A stretch of 64,000 nt of DNA, from contig DIYH01000035.1 in the NCBI GenBank assembly GCA_002435755.1, positions 310,001-374,000 on the forward strand. Reading direction: 5' to 3'. The position numbers and the translations under genes are program-made. Position 1 is the stretch's first letter. Each line of letters begins with the position of its first letter. Below are positions 18,571 through 26,116 of this stretch, in pieces. The DNA is from Flammeovirgaceae bacterium UBA6059. GTDB taxonomy: Bacteria; Bacteroidota; Bacteroidia; Cytophagales; Cyclobacteriaceae. The notes beneath the pieces are model-generated. The model saw only the letters and a list, made by a program, of their open reading frames with translations. It was not told the origin of the DNA and searched no databases.

Positions 18571-18600
18571 TTCAACTACTCTTTAGAATAACTTAAAACG

Positions 18601-18632
18601 ATGGAAACTTTCAGGTTTTCCAAAGTTTCCAT
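18601..18632. promoter_or_regulatory. Inverted repeat, probable operator of the efflux-operon TetR
   Basis: The arms ATGGAAACTTT (18601-18611) and AAAGTTTCCAT (18622-18632) are perfect reverse complements of 11 bases separated by 10 bases. They lie 31 bases upstream of the tetR start, and the alpha/beta hydrolase gene diverges on the other side. Arm length and position fit a TetR operator. Confidence 0.65.
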
Positions 18633-18699
18633 GTGAACAATACGACGGTTCATATTAATGGTTTTAATATCCTTGAAATTTTTTTGAAGACGTGAGACT

Positions 18700-18707
18700 T
18701 ATCTTTG
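18700..18707 (+). promoter_or_regulatory. -7 promoter element TATCTTTG, start codon 4 bases downstream
   Basis: TATCTTTG matches the Bacteroidota TAnnTTTG element. A well-spaced TTG is lacking (the nearest candidates leave 13 or 24 bases). The element ends 4 bases before the GTG of the hydrolase gene, so transcription would begin at or very near the start codon. Confidence 0.55.
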
Positions 18708-18711
18708 TGGA

Positions 18712-19548
18712 GTGATCACTTCTAACGAAAAGACACAGAGGCTAAAGGAGCAACCACAATATGCCTTTATAGATACTCCGGCAGGTATATTACGGTACGG
18801 AAAAATGGGTAAAGGGGATAATGTCCTTATTGCATTTCACGGGTTTGGACAGGAGGCAAATGTATTCAATGGATTTGCCGCAGCAGTTGCTGAAGAGTAT
18901 ACAGTTTTCAGTTTCGATCTGTTCTATCATGGCATGAGCAGTCGCACAGTCGAATCTCCGCTGACCAAAGAGCTATGGACGAGTAGCTTTCTCCAATTTT
19001 GCCGACAAGAAGCGCTTAGCAAATACGAACTTTTAGGATTTAGTTTTGGTGGCAGGTTTGCGCTAACATCGATGATGGCCAAGCCACTTGACTGTACTAA
19101 GTTACACTTAATGGCGCCAGACGGTATCAAATCATCTTTTTGGTATGAATTGGCCACCTTTCCAGGGATTTCTGAAAAGATGTTCAAGAAGTTTCTCGAC
19201 AGGCCTTCAGGTCTTTTCCGATTCATTAACTACATCGAAAAACTCAAGCTTATTTCAGAAGGAGCATTAAAATTTGCCAAAAGTCAACTTGAGACTAAGG
19301 AACAGCGAGACCTGATCTATCTCACCTGGACCATGTTCAGACCTTTGAAGTACAATCAGACAGAGTTGTCAGGGATGATTAATAAATATGAGATCCCTAC
19401 ATCATTTTACCTGGGCAAATACGATAAGATCATATCGGAAGACAAGTTTGTATCGTTTTCAAAAAGTCTGAATTACCATCAAAAATTTCTGATCAATTGC
19501 GGGCATGAGCAGTTGATTTCCAAATCAATCCCTTTCTTTCTTAAATAA
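18712..19548 (+). CDS. Alpha/beta hydrolase
   Basis: The 278-residue protein starts at GTG 18712; no other start precedes the conserved core. It has HGFGQ at 43-47 (oxyanion region), the nucleophile elbow GFSFGG with Ser111, a probable acid Asp in KYDKIIS and the catalytic His in CGHEQL, so the triad is complete. The substrate is unknown; serine esterase or peptidase-type activity is expected, in the cytoplasm since no signal peptide is seen. A -7 box ends just 4 bases before the start codon, suggesting a leaderless transcript. It diverges from the TetR efflux operon and precedes purL, which has its own -7 box. Confidence 0.83.
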   Translation: MITSNEKTQRLKEQPQYAFIDTPAGILRYGKMGKGDNVLIAFHGFGQEANVFNGFAAAVAEEYTVFSFDLFYHGMSSRTVESPLTKELWTSSFLQFCRQEALSKYELLGFSFGGRFALTSMMAKPLDCTKLHLMAPDGIKSSFWYELATFPGISEKMFKKFLDRPSGLFRFINYIEKLKLISEGALKFAKSQLETKEQRDLIYLTWTMFRPLKYNQTELSGMINKYEIPTSFYLGKYDKIISEDKFVSFSKSLNYHQKFLINCGHEQLISKSIPFFLK

Positions 19549-19571
19549 TCATCAGGCCTTCAGAATATGCT

Positions 19572-19579
19572 TATTTTTG
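19572..19579 (+). promoter_or_regulatory. -7 promoter element TATTTTTG upstream of purL
   Basis: This is a TAnnTTTG match 17 bases before the purL ATG. No TTG was found at the expected spacing, so only the -7 half is supported. Confidence 0.5.
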
Positions 19580-19596
19580 CGGCTTATTTCTGACCT

Positions 19597-22500
19597 ATGA
19601 TCTCTTTCTTCAAGAACCCTAATCACCTGATCTATGTAGCACAGCACCAGTCTACGTTTGGTCAACAGGATATCTCCAAGCTAAGCTGGTTGTTTGGCGG
19701 AGCGGATTTACTGGACGAGAAGAGTCTAAACGGGTCATTCCTGGGGCCCAGGAAAGAAATGATAACTCCATGGAGTACTAATGCCGTGGAGATCACCCAG
19801 AACATGGGAATAGTCGGAATTGAACGGATAGAGGAGCTGACATATCATGATGGAAGTGATTTCGATCCTATGCTCAAAGCAGTTTATAAGCATCCTGGTC
19901 AGGAAGTTTTTGACATTCATGTCGAGCCGCACCCAATAGAAGAAATAGCCGACATTGAGGCATACAACAATCAAGAAGGTCTTGCCCTTACAGGGGAAGA
20001 AATAGAATATCTTGAAGGAGTTTCAGAACAATTAGGTCGGCCACTCACCGACAGTGAAGTCTTTGGTTTCTCTCAGGTCAATTCGGAACACTGTCGTCAT
20101 AAGATCTTCAATGGTACTTTTGTCATTGACGGTCAAGAAAAACCCAACACACTGTTCCAACTGATCAAAAAGACCTCTAAGGAACATCCCGGTAGGTTGA
20201 TATCAGCTTATAAAGACAATGTCGCTTTTATTAAGGGCCCTGTAGTACAACAGTTCGCGCCTGCCACCCAAGATAAGCCTGATTACTTTGAGCAAAAAGA
20301 CTTCAACTCGGTGCTATCACTTAAAGCTGAGACCCATAATTTTCCTACAACAGTAGAGCCATTTAATGGTGCTGCTACAGGATCCGGAGGAGAAATAAGA
20401 GATAGGATGGCGGGTGGGCAAGGAAGTCTGCCGTTGGCAGGAACAGCAGTATACATGACCGCCTACTCCCGACTTGAAGAAGGCCGTAGCTGGGAACATA
20501 AAGTAGATGAACGCCAATGGCTCTACCAGACCCCTGCCGATATACTGATCAAAGCTTCTAATGGTGCAAGTGACTTTGGCAACAAATTCGGCCAACCATT
20601 GATTTGCGGTAGCGTCCTCACTTTTGAGCATGAAGAGAATGACCAGACTTTCGGGTACGACAAGGTGATCATGCAAGCCGGTGGCATAGGCTATGGAAAA
20701 GAGCGTGATAGTCTTAAACAAGAGGTCAAAGAAGGGGACAAAATAGTCATCCTTGGTGGTGACAATTATCGAATTGGCATGGGTGGCGGAGCAGTCTCTT
20801 CTGTGGATACCGGCGAGTTTGCAAATGCCATCGAGCTTAACGCCGTGCAACGTTCCAATCCCGAGATGCAAAAGCGAGTGGCTAATGCCGTACGCGCCAT
20901 GACCGAAATGGATGAAAATCCGGTCGTGTCTATCCATGATCATGGGGCTGGAGGGCATCTCAACTGCCTTTCTGAGCTGGTCGAGGACACAGGTGGGCGT
21001 ATTTCGGTAGATCAGTTGCCAGTAGGCGACCCTACCCTATCGGAAAAGGAGATTATTGGCAATGAGTCACAAGAACGAATGGGTCTTGTGATCAAAGAAA
21101 AAGACATCCAGCTACTTAAGGACATTGCAGACCGGGAACGATCGCCAATGTTTGATGTAGGTCAGGTCACTAACGACCACAAATTCACATTCGAAGGGAA
21201 AAAAGGCAAGAACCCAATTGATTGGGAATTATCACACATGTTCGGGTCTTCACCAAAGACGGTATTAACAGATGACTCCAGGGTCAATCAGTTTGGTGAA
21301 TTGGAGTACGACAACAACAAGATTTCCGAGTACCTGGAAGCTGTTCTACAATTAGAAGCTGTTGCCTGTAAGGATTGGTTAACGAACAAAGTTGATCGTT
21401 GTGTGACGGGGAGGGTAGCTACACAGCAGACTACTGGCCCGCTCCAACTACCATTGAATAATGTGGCGGTGATGGCACTGGATTTTATCAGTAACAAAGG
21501 AGTTGCCACTGCCATAGGACACGCTCCGGTTGCAGCCATGGTAGATGTAGCAGCCGGTTCCAGGTTGGCGATAGCTGAAGCACTGACCAACCTGATCTGG
21601 GCACCTATCGAAGGTGGTCTGAGTGGTATCTCACTAAGTGCGAACTGGATGTGGCCAGCCAAGAATAGTGGAGAGAATTACAGACTTTATTCGGCGGTAG
21701 AGGCCGTCAGCGAATTTGCGATAGCCTTGGGTATCAATATACCTACCGGAAAGGACTCACTTTCGATGACTCAGAAGTACCCCGATGGTAAAAAAGTACT
21801 CGCTCCAGGAACGGTGGTCATCTCCTCAATGGGTGAGGTATCAGATATCAATAAGGTCGTCACGCCTGAGATCAAAAATGTCGATGACAGCATATTGCTC
21901 TACGTGTCTTTAAGCAAAAGTCAACCGGCTCTCGGTGGCTCCTCCTTCGCACAGACCCTCGGGCAACTTGGGACCAATACTGCTGATATAACTTCACCTG
22001 AATACTTCATTAGTACATTTTCTACCATTCAAGAAGCCATAGACCAAGGCTTGATTCTAGCGGGCCATGACGTGAGCTCCGGTGGCTTGATCACCACCCT
22101 ACTTGAGATGAACTTCCCTAATAATCAAGGCGGCCTTTCGGTAGATCTCAGTCAGTTGGATGGGGATATCTCGACGCAGTTATTCAATGAGAATCCAGCT
22201 TTGGTCCTGCAGTGTAAACCCAATATAAAGACACTTCTCGACAACAATCAAATAGATTATTCTGAGATTGGGACACCTGATTCTGCTAGAGTGCTTACCG
22301 TCAATCTTGGACAGGATACGATGGAGTTTGATATCGATCACTACCGAGATATCTGGTTTAAAACATCTTACTTGCTCGATAGTCGGCAGACCCAACCGGA
22401 ATTAGCTGAAGCGAGATTTAAGGGTTACAAGCAACAAGCACTTTCTTACAGGTTCCCTGAGAACTTCGGTGGTACTTATGACCAATTGGGTCTTGCTCCG

Positions 22501-23274
22501 ACCAGGAAAACCAAAACGGGAGTTAAGGCAGCTATCATCAGAGAAAAAGGTGTTAACAGTGACAGAGAAATGGCCTACATGCTATACCTCGCAGGATTTG
22601 ATGTCAAAGATGTGCATATGACTGACTTGATAAGCGGTCGTGAGACACTGGAGGATATCAAGATGATCGTTTTTGTGGGTGGTTTTTCTAATTCGGATGT
22701 ACTTGGGTCAGCTAAAGGTTGGGCAGGTGCATTCAAATACAACGAGAAGGCTAAGAGGGCGCTTGAGAGTTTTTATGCAAGGCCGGACACTTTAAGTCTC
22801 GGTGTTTGCAATGGCTGCCAGCTAATGATGGAGCTCGGTCTGATCTTCCCCGGGTTGGGTGATGATCACCCGCGCATGCGGCACAATGCTTCAGGTAAGT
22901 TTGAATGTATCTTCACAGCTGTAAAAATTGTTGATAACCCATCTGTCATGCTAAGTTCTCTAAGTGGTACTCAGCTAGGTATCTGGGCCGCTCATGGTGA
23001 AGGTAAATTTGGGTTTGAAGGTGAACATAGAAGTTACAACGTCATAGGCAGCTATCATATAGACCAATATCCAGCTAATCCTAATGGTTCTGCAGATGGA
23101 GCAGCCATGATATGCTCTGATGACGGCCGTCATCTGGCTATGATGCCGCACCTGGAGCGATCTATGTTTCCATGGAACTGGCCTTACTATCCTCCTGACA
23201 GGGAAAATGACGAAGTTTCACCATGGATTGAAGCGTTTATCAACGCGCGAAAGTGGGTAGAGAAACATCCTTGA
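19597..23274 (+). CDS. purL: Phosphoribosylformylglycinamidine synthase, single-chain PurL
   Basis: At 1225 residues this is the large fused form that carries both synthetase and glutaminase, so separate PurQ and PurS are not needed. It converts FGAR, glutamine and ATP to FGAM in purine synthesis. NSEHCRHKIFNG near residue 165 and LKAETHNFPTT near 245 are synthetase motifs. The C-terminal glutamine amidotransferase has the nucleophile Cys in LGVCNGCQLMMELG and the His/Glu pair in PHLERSMFPWNWPYYP. A -7 box lies 17 bases upstream and the gene appears monocistronic. The tRNA-Gln gene and prs, which makes the PRPP used by this pathway, follow. Confidence 0.97.
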   Translation: MISFFKNPNHLIYVAQHQSTFGQQDISKLSWLFGGADLLDEKSLNGSFLGPRKEMITPWSTNAVEITQNMGIVGIERIEELTYHDGSDFDPMLKAVYKHPGQEVFDIHVEPHPIEEIADIEAYNNQEGLALTGEEIEYLEGVSEQLGRPLTDSEVFGFSQVNSEHCRHKIFNGTFVIDGQEKPNTLFQLIKKTSKEHPGRLISAYKDNVAFIKGPVVQQFAPATQDKPDYFEQKDFNSVLSLKAETHNFPTTVEPFNGAATGSGGEIRDRMAGGQGSLPLAGTAVYMTAYSRLEEGRSWEHKVDERQWLYQTPADILIKASNGASDFGNKFGQPLICGSVLTFEHEENDQTFGYDKVIMQAGGIGYGKERDSLKQEVKEGDKIVILGGDNYRIGMGGGAVSSVDTGEFANAIELNAVQRSNPEMQKRVANAVRAMTEMDENPVVSIHDHGAGGHLNCLSELVEDTGGRISVDQLPVGDPTLSEKEIIGNESQERMGLVIKEKDIQLLKDIADRERSPMFDVGQVTNDHKFTFEGKKGKNPIDWELSHMFGSSPKTVLTDDSRVNQFGELEYDNNKISEYLEAVLQLEAVACKDWLTNKVDRCVTGRVATQQTTGPLQLPLNNVAVMALDFISNKGVATAIGHAPVAAMVDVAAGSRLAIAEALTNLIWAPIEGGLSGISLSANWMWPAKNSGENYRLYSAVEAVSEFAIALGINIPTGKDSLSMTQKYPDGKKVLAPGTVVISSMGEVSDINKVVTPEIKNVDDSILLYVSLSKSQPALGGSSFAQTLGQLGTNTADITSPEYFISTFSTIQEAIDQGLILAGHDVSSGGLITTLLEMNFPNNQGGLSVDLSQLDGDISTQLFNENPALVLQCKPNIKTLLDNNQIDYSEIGTPDSARVLTVNLGQDTMEFDIDHYRDIWFKTSYLLDSRQTQPELAEARFKGYKQQALSYRFPENFGGTYDQLGLAPTRKTKTGVKAAIIREKGVNSDREMAYMLYLAGFDVKDVHMTDLISGRETLEDIKMIVFVGGFSNSDVLGSAKGWAGAFKYNEKAKRALESFYARPDTLSLGVCNGCQLMMELGLIFPGLGDDHPRMRHNASGKFECIFTAVKIVDNPSVMLSSLSGTQLGIWAAHGEGKFGFEGEHRSYNVIGSYHIDQYPANPNGSADGAAMICSDDGRHLAMMPHLERSMFPWNWPYYPPDRENDEVSPWIEAFINARKWVEKHP

Positions 23275-23324
23275 ACCAACATCTCATTTTTATTGACAAT
23301 CTTTTCATTTTAAAAAAATCAACC

Positions 23325-23332
23325 TACTTTTG
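23325..23332 (+). promoter_or_regulatory. -7 promoter element TACTTTTG for tRNA-Gln
   Basis: This TAnnTTTG match lies 25 bases before the tRNA 5' end. A TTGACA occurs at 23293-23298 but leaves 29 bases of spacing, longer than the usual 19 or so, so the -33 half is uncertain. Confidence 0.55.
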
Positions 23333-23357
23333 TGTTCCCAAATTCAAGGGTAGAGCT

Positions 23358-23430
23358 TGTCCGATGGTGTAACTGGCAACACGTCTGATTTTGGTTCAGA
23401 AGAGTCCAGGTTCGAGCCCTGGTCGGACAA
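23358..23430 (+). tRNA. tRNA-Gln (anticodon TTG)
   Basis: The acceptor arms TGTCCGA (23358-23364) and TCGGACA (23423-23429) pair fully and are followed by discriminator A. The anticodon stem TCTGA/TCAGA encloses the loop TTTTGGT, giving anticodon TTG and decoding CAA. The T-arm GGTTCGAGCCC is canonical. Length is 73 bases without an encoded CCA. The weak U1-A72 pair is typical of glutamine tRNAs. Confidence 0.95.
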
Positions 23431-23442
23431 CTTTAAAATGGG

Positions 23443-23472
23443 ATCCCGGTGTTTACATCGGGATTCTTTATT
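23443..23472 (+). terminator. Hairpin terminator after tRNA-Gln
   Basis: ATCCCG (23443-23448) pairs with CGGGAT (23459-23464) around a 10-base loop and is followed by the T-rich TCTTTATT. It lies between tRNA-Gln and prs. Confidence 0.6.
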
Positions 23473-23497
23473 TAATTGAAAAGAGAAACGCAGCACA

Positions 23498-24427
23498 ATG
23501 TCCTCAGTTAAGATTTTTGCAGGTACTGGTTCAAAAGTTCTAGCTGAGAAAATCGCCCAGTTTTATGGCAAGCCACTAGGCAAGTCAACCTCGCAAAAGT
23601 TTAGCGACGGTGAATTGTCATTTGGTTTTAATGAGTCGGTAAGAGGTTGCGATGTTTTTCTTATTCAGTCAACTTGCGCTCCTACTGACAATCTCGTAGA
23701 GCTACTGCTCATGATTGATGCTGCTCGCAGAGCTAGCGCCAAATATGTGACTGTCGTAGCGCCTTACTTTGGATATGCCAGACAAGACCGCAAAGACAAA
23801 CCAAGGGTGTCTATTGCTGCCAAGCTCATGGCTAATTTGCTTACCTCAGCAGGTGCTAATCGCATGATGACATGTGATCTTCATGCAGGACAGATCCAGG
23901 GATTTTTTGACATTCCGGTAGACCACCTTGATGGATCGGCCATCTTCGTACCTCACCTGAGAAGCCTCAATCTTGACAACTTAATTTTTGCTTCTCCGGA
24001 CGTGGGAGGTACTGCACGGGCCCGCACCTATGCGAAGTATTTCGAGGTGGAAATGGTAGTCTGTGATAAGCACCGCAAGCGCGCCAATGAAATCGCGTCG
24101 ATGCAGGTGATTGGTGATGTGACGGATATGGATGTCGTATTAGTAGACGATATCATTGATACCGCTGGCACCATTTCAAAAGCAGCTAATCTTATAAAGG
24201 AGCGCGGTGCAAAGTCAGTCCGAGCAATTTGCACGCATCCAGTGCTTTCTGGCAAGGCTTATGAGAACATAGAGGGGTCTCAGTTAGAGGAACTTATTGT
24301 GACTGACACTATCCCCTTAAAAAAGGAAAGTGACAAGATAAGGGTGTTGTCGGTAGCAGATCTATATGCTAAGGCCATCCGTCGAATTCATGATCACGAG
24401 TCGATCAGTTCACTTTTCATCAATTAG
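23498..24427 (+). CDS. prs: Ribose-phosphate pyrophosphokinase
   Basis: The 309-residue enzyme makes PRPP from ribose 5-phosphate and ATP in the cytoplasm. It has the class I layout: FSDGE near the ribose site, YFGYARQDRKDKPR in the catalytic/ATP region, a CDLHAGQIQGFF segment and the PRPP-binding loop VLVDDIIDTAGT. Length is normal for the family (about 310). It is followed after 24 bases by rplY, and the two are probably cotranscribed up to the terminator at 25091. Confidence 0.96.
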   Translation: MSSVKIFAGTGSKVLAEKIAQFYGKPLGKSTSQKFSDGELSFGFNESVRGCDVFLIQSTCAPTDNLVELLLMIDAARRASAKYVTVVAPYFGYARQDRKDKPRVSIAAKLMANLLTSAGANRMMTCDLHAGQIQGFFDIPVDHLDGSAIFVPHLRSLNLDNLIFASPDVGGTARARTYAKYFEVEMVVCDKHRKRANEIASMQVIGDVTDMDVVLVDDIIDTAGTISKAANLIKERGAKSVRAICTHPVLSGKAYENIEGSQLEELIVTDTIPLKKESDKIRVLSVADLYAKAIRRIHDHESISSLFIN

Positions 24428-24451
24428 TAATTATTTAACAGACTATATATT

Positions 24452-25063
24452 ATGAAAACTGTAGAGATTATAGGGTATAATAGAGCAAATCTCGGCAAGT
24501 CAGAATCCAAAAAACTGAGAGCCGAAGGCAATGTACCCTGCGTTGTTTATGGAACTGGTGAGCAGATCCACTTCTACTCGCCGATGATCCTTTTCCGTGA
24601 CTTGGTATATACCAATGAGGCCCGATTTGTTCACCTCAACATTGAAGGTATCGAAAAGAGATGTATCCTTAAGGACATCCAATTTCACCCGGTGAATGAG
24701 GTCATTCTTCACGCAGACTTCTTCGAATTAGATGATAAGAAAGTCGTAAAAATGGACATCCCTGTACGTATGAATGGTACCGCACCAGGTATTCAAAAAG
24801 GTGGTAAACTTCTTATCAAAATGCGTAAGCTGGTAGTGAAAGCACTACCCCAGGATATGCCAGAATTTATCGATGTAGATGTGAATGGACTCGATCTTGG
24901 CAAGTCTACCAAAGTAGGTGAGGTGAAGACTGACAACTATGAGATCATGAACAGCCCACTAGTGACTATTGCTTCTGTAGAAGTACCTAGATCACTTCGT
25001 GGAAAATCTGAAGATGAGGAAGGAGAAGAGGAAGAAGCAACAACGGAAGGAGCTGAATCATAA
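24452..25063 (+). CDS. rplY: 50S ribosomal protein L25/general stress protein CTC
   Basis: This is the 203-residue long (CTC) form of L25. The 5S rRNA-binding domain (VEIIGYNRANLGKSESKKLR, then VPCVVYG) spans about 1-90, followed by the TL5-type beta domain and a very acidic tail (EDEEGEEEEATTE). It sits in the central protuberance of the large subunit. The order prs-rplY-pth is common in bacteria. A strong terminator follows 27 bases after the stop. Confidence 0.95.
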   Translation: MKTVEIIGYNRANLGKSESKKLRAEGNVPCVVYGTGEQIHFYSPMILFRDLVYTNEARFVHLNIEGIEKRCILKDIQFHPVNEVILHADFFELDDKKVVKMDIPVRMNGTAPGIQKGGKLLIKMRKLVVKALPQDMPEFIDVDVNGLDLGKSTKVGEVKTDNYEIMNSPLVTIASVEVPRSLRGKSEDEEGEEEEATTEGAES

Positions 25064-25090
25064 TCGCCCAATTCAATTAGAATTAATAAG

Positions 25091-25119
25091 AATCCCGGCT
25101 CCTGAGTCGGGATTTTTTT
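25091..25119 (+). terminator. Rho-independent terminator after rplY
   Basis: AATCCCG (25091-25097) and CGGGATT (25108-25114) form the stem around GCTCCTGAGT, followed by a run of T. It ends the prs-rplY transcript before pth. Confidence 0.85.
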
Positions 25120-25161
25120 GTAATTGATGTTTGTAGTTTTACTCAAAGAATTCAATAATCC

Positions 25162-25722
25162 ATGAAATATCTGATCGCAGGTCTTGGCAACATTGGTGCT
25201 GAATATGAGCTTACCAGGCACAATGTTGGCTTTCTGGTCTTGGATCGACTTGCTGATGATCATTCGGTAGCATTCAAGACTAACAAGCTCGCCTCCACTG
25301 CGCTAGTGAAGCATAAGGGACGGCAGCTTCACCTTATCAAGCCAACTACTTATATGAACCTGAGTGGTAAAGCAGTCAACTACTGGCTACAACAGCACAA
25401 GATCGCGAAGGAAAACCTTCTGGTCGTAACTGACGATATAGCCCTACCTTATGGCAGTCTTCGCATGCGCGCTAAAGGATCCAGCGCAGGGCACAATGGC
25501 CTTAAGAACATAGAGCAACTAATCGGTGGGGCAAACTATGCCAGGCTCAAGTTTGGAGTAGGTAATGACTTTCACAAAGGCCAACAGGTGGATTATGTAC
25601 TAAGTAATTTCAATGCTGAGCAGCAAAAAAGCCTTATCAAGCACATTGATAAGGCTTGTCAGATGATACTGTCATTTGCAACGATTGGTATCACTCAAAC
25701 GATGGGACAGTACAATGATTAG
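25162..25722 (+). CDS. pth: Peptidyl-tRNA hydrolase
   Basis: The 186-residue enzyme recycles peptidyl-tRNA released by stalled ribosomes. It has the Pth signature LIAGLGNIGAEYELTRHNVG with catalytic His20, the substrate-binding KPTTYMNLSG, the Asp of VVTDDIALPYG and the GSSAGHNGLKN motif. The last four bases overlap the stop of the converging acidic-protein gene, so the two stop codons share sequence. Confidence 0.96.
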   Translation: MKYLIAGLGNIGAEYELTRHNVGFLVLDRLADDHSVAFKTNKLASTALVKHKGRQLHLIKPTTYMNLSGKAVNYWLQQHKIAKENLLVVTDDIALPYGSLRMRAKGSSAGHNGLKNIEQLIGGANYARLKFGVGNDFHKGQQVDYVLSNFNAEQQKSLIKHIDKACQMILSFATIGITQTMGQYND

Positions 25723-26036
25723 TCCATATCCTCATCGTCATCGTCCGACTCCCCTACTTCCATGGAGTCTGCAAACTCATCTTTAAGGTTACCATCATCA
25801 TCGTAATCATCATCATCTTCGATGATCTGCTCCGCCTCTACCAGGCTCATTCTGATTAGATAGTAGATATCTTCTGTTTCAAAAGGTAATGCGGAAACGA
25901 GCTTCCCATCCTTGTTAGTGTACTTGACTAGGTTGTCAGCAAAACCGTAGGGATAATTGAGCTTCACTTGATTGAGGATGTCCTCAGATAATGCATCATA
26001 GTCTTTGACTATGCGTTTCTTGCTGGAGAGAGTCAT
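25719..26036 (-). CDS. Conserved acidic small protein of unknown function
   Basis: The 105-residue protein has a basic opening (MTLSSKKRIVKDYDAL), a compact middle with LNYPYGF and SALPFETEDIYYLIRM, and a strongly acidic tail rich in Asp (DDDDYDDDG, and SDDDDEDMD at the end). I do not recognise an assigned function. The position between pth and metG and its good promoter argue that it is real. Its charge pattern is reminiscent of RNA polymerase delta-like or DNA-mimic proteins, but that is only a resemblance. A TTG-N18-TATATTTG promoter lies 21 bases upstream. Confidence 0.8.
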   Translation of the reverse strand: MTLSSKKRIVKDYDALSEDILNQVKLNYPYGFADNLVKYTNKDGKLVSALPFETEDIYYLIRMSLVEAEQIIEDDDDYDDDGNLKDEFADSMEVGESDDDDEDMD

Positions 26037-26057
26037 ATCTGATCAAAAAAACATGAC

Positions 26058-26086
26058 CAAATATAGACCCGTGTTCCAGTATTCAA
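26058..26086 (-). promoter_or_regulatory. Promoter TTG-N18-TATATTTG for the acidic protein gene
   Basis: On the minus strand TTG is at 26086-26084 and TATATTTG at 26065-26058, spaced by 18 bases, matching the Bacteroidota -33/-7 consensus. The start codon is 21 bases downstream. Confidence 0.7.
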
Positions 26087-26116
26087 AATACTCTCCGGGA
26101 AACTTGATATTATTTT

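Noticed and set aside
20317..20958. 213-residue minus-strand ORF inside purL
   Set aside because: It lies antisense to the conserved synthetase region, has no family features and is explained by codon use of purL.
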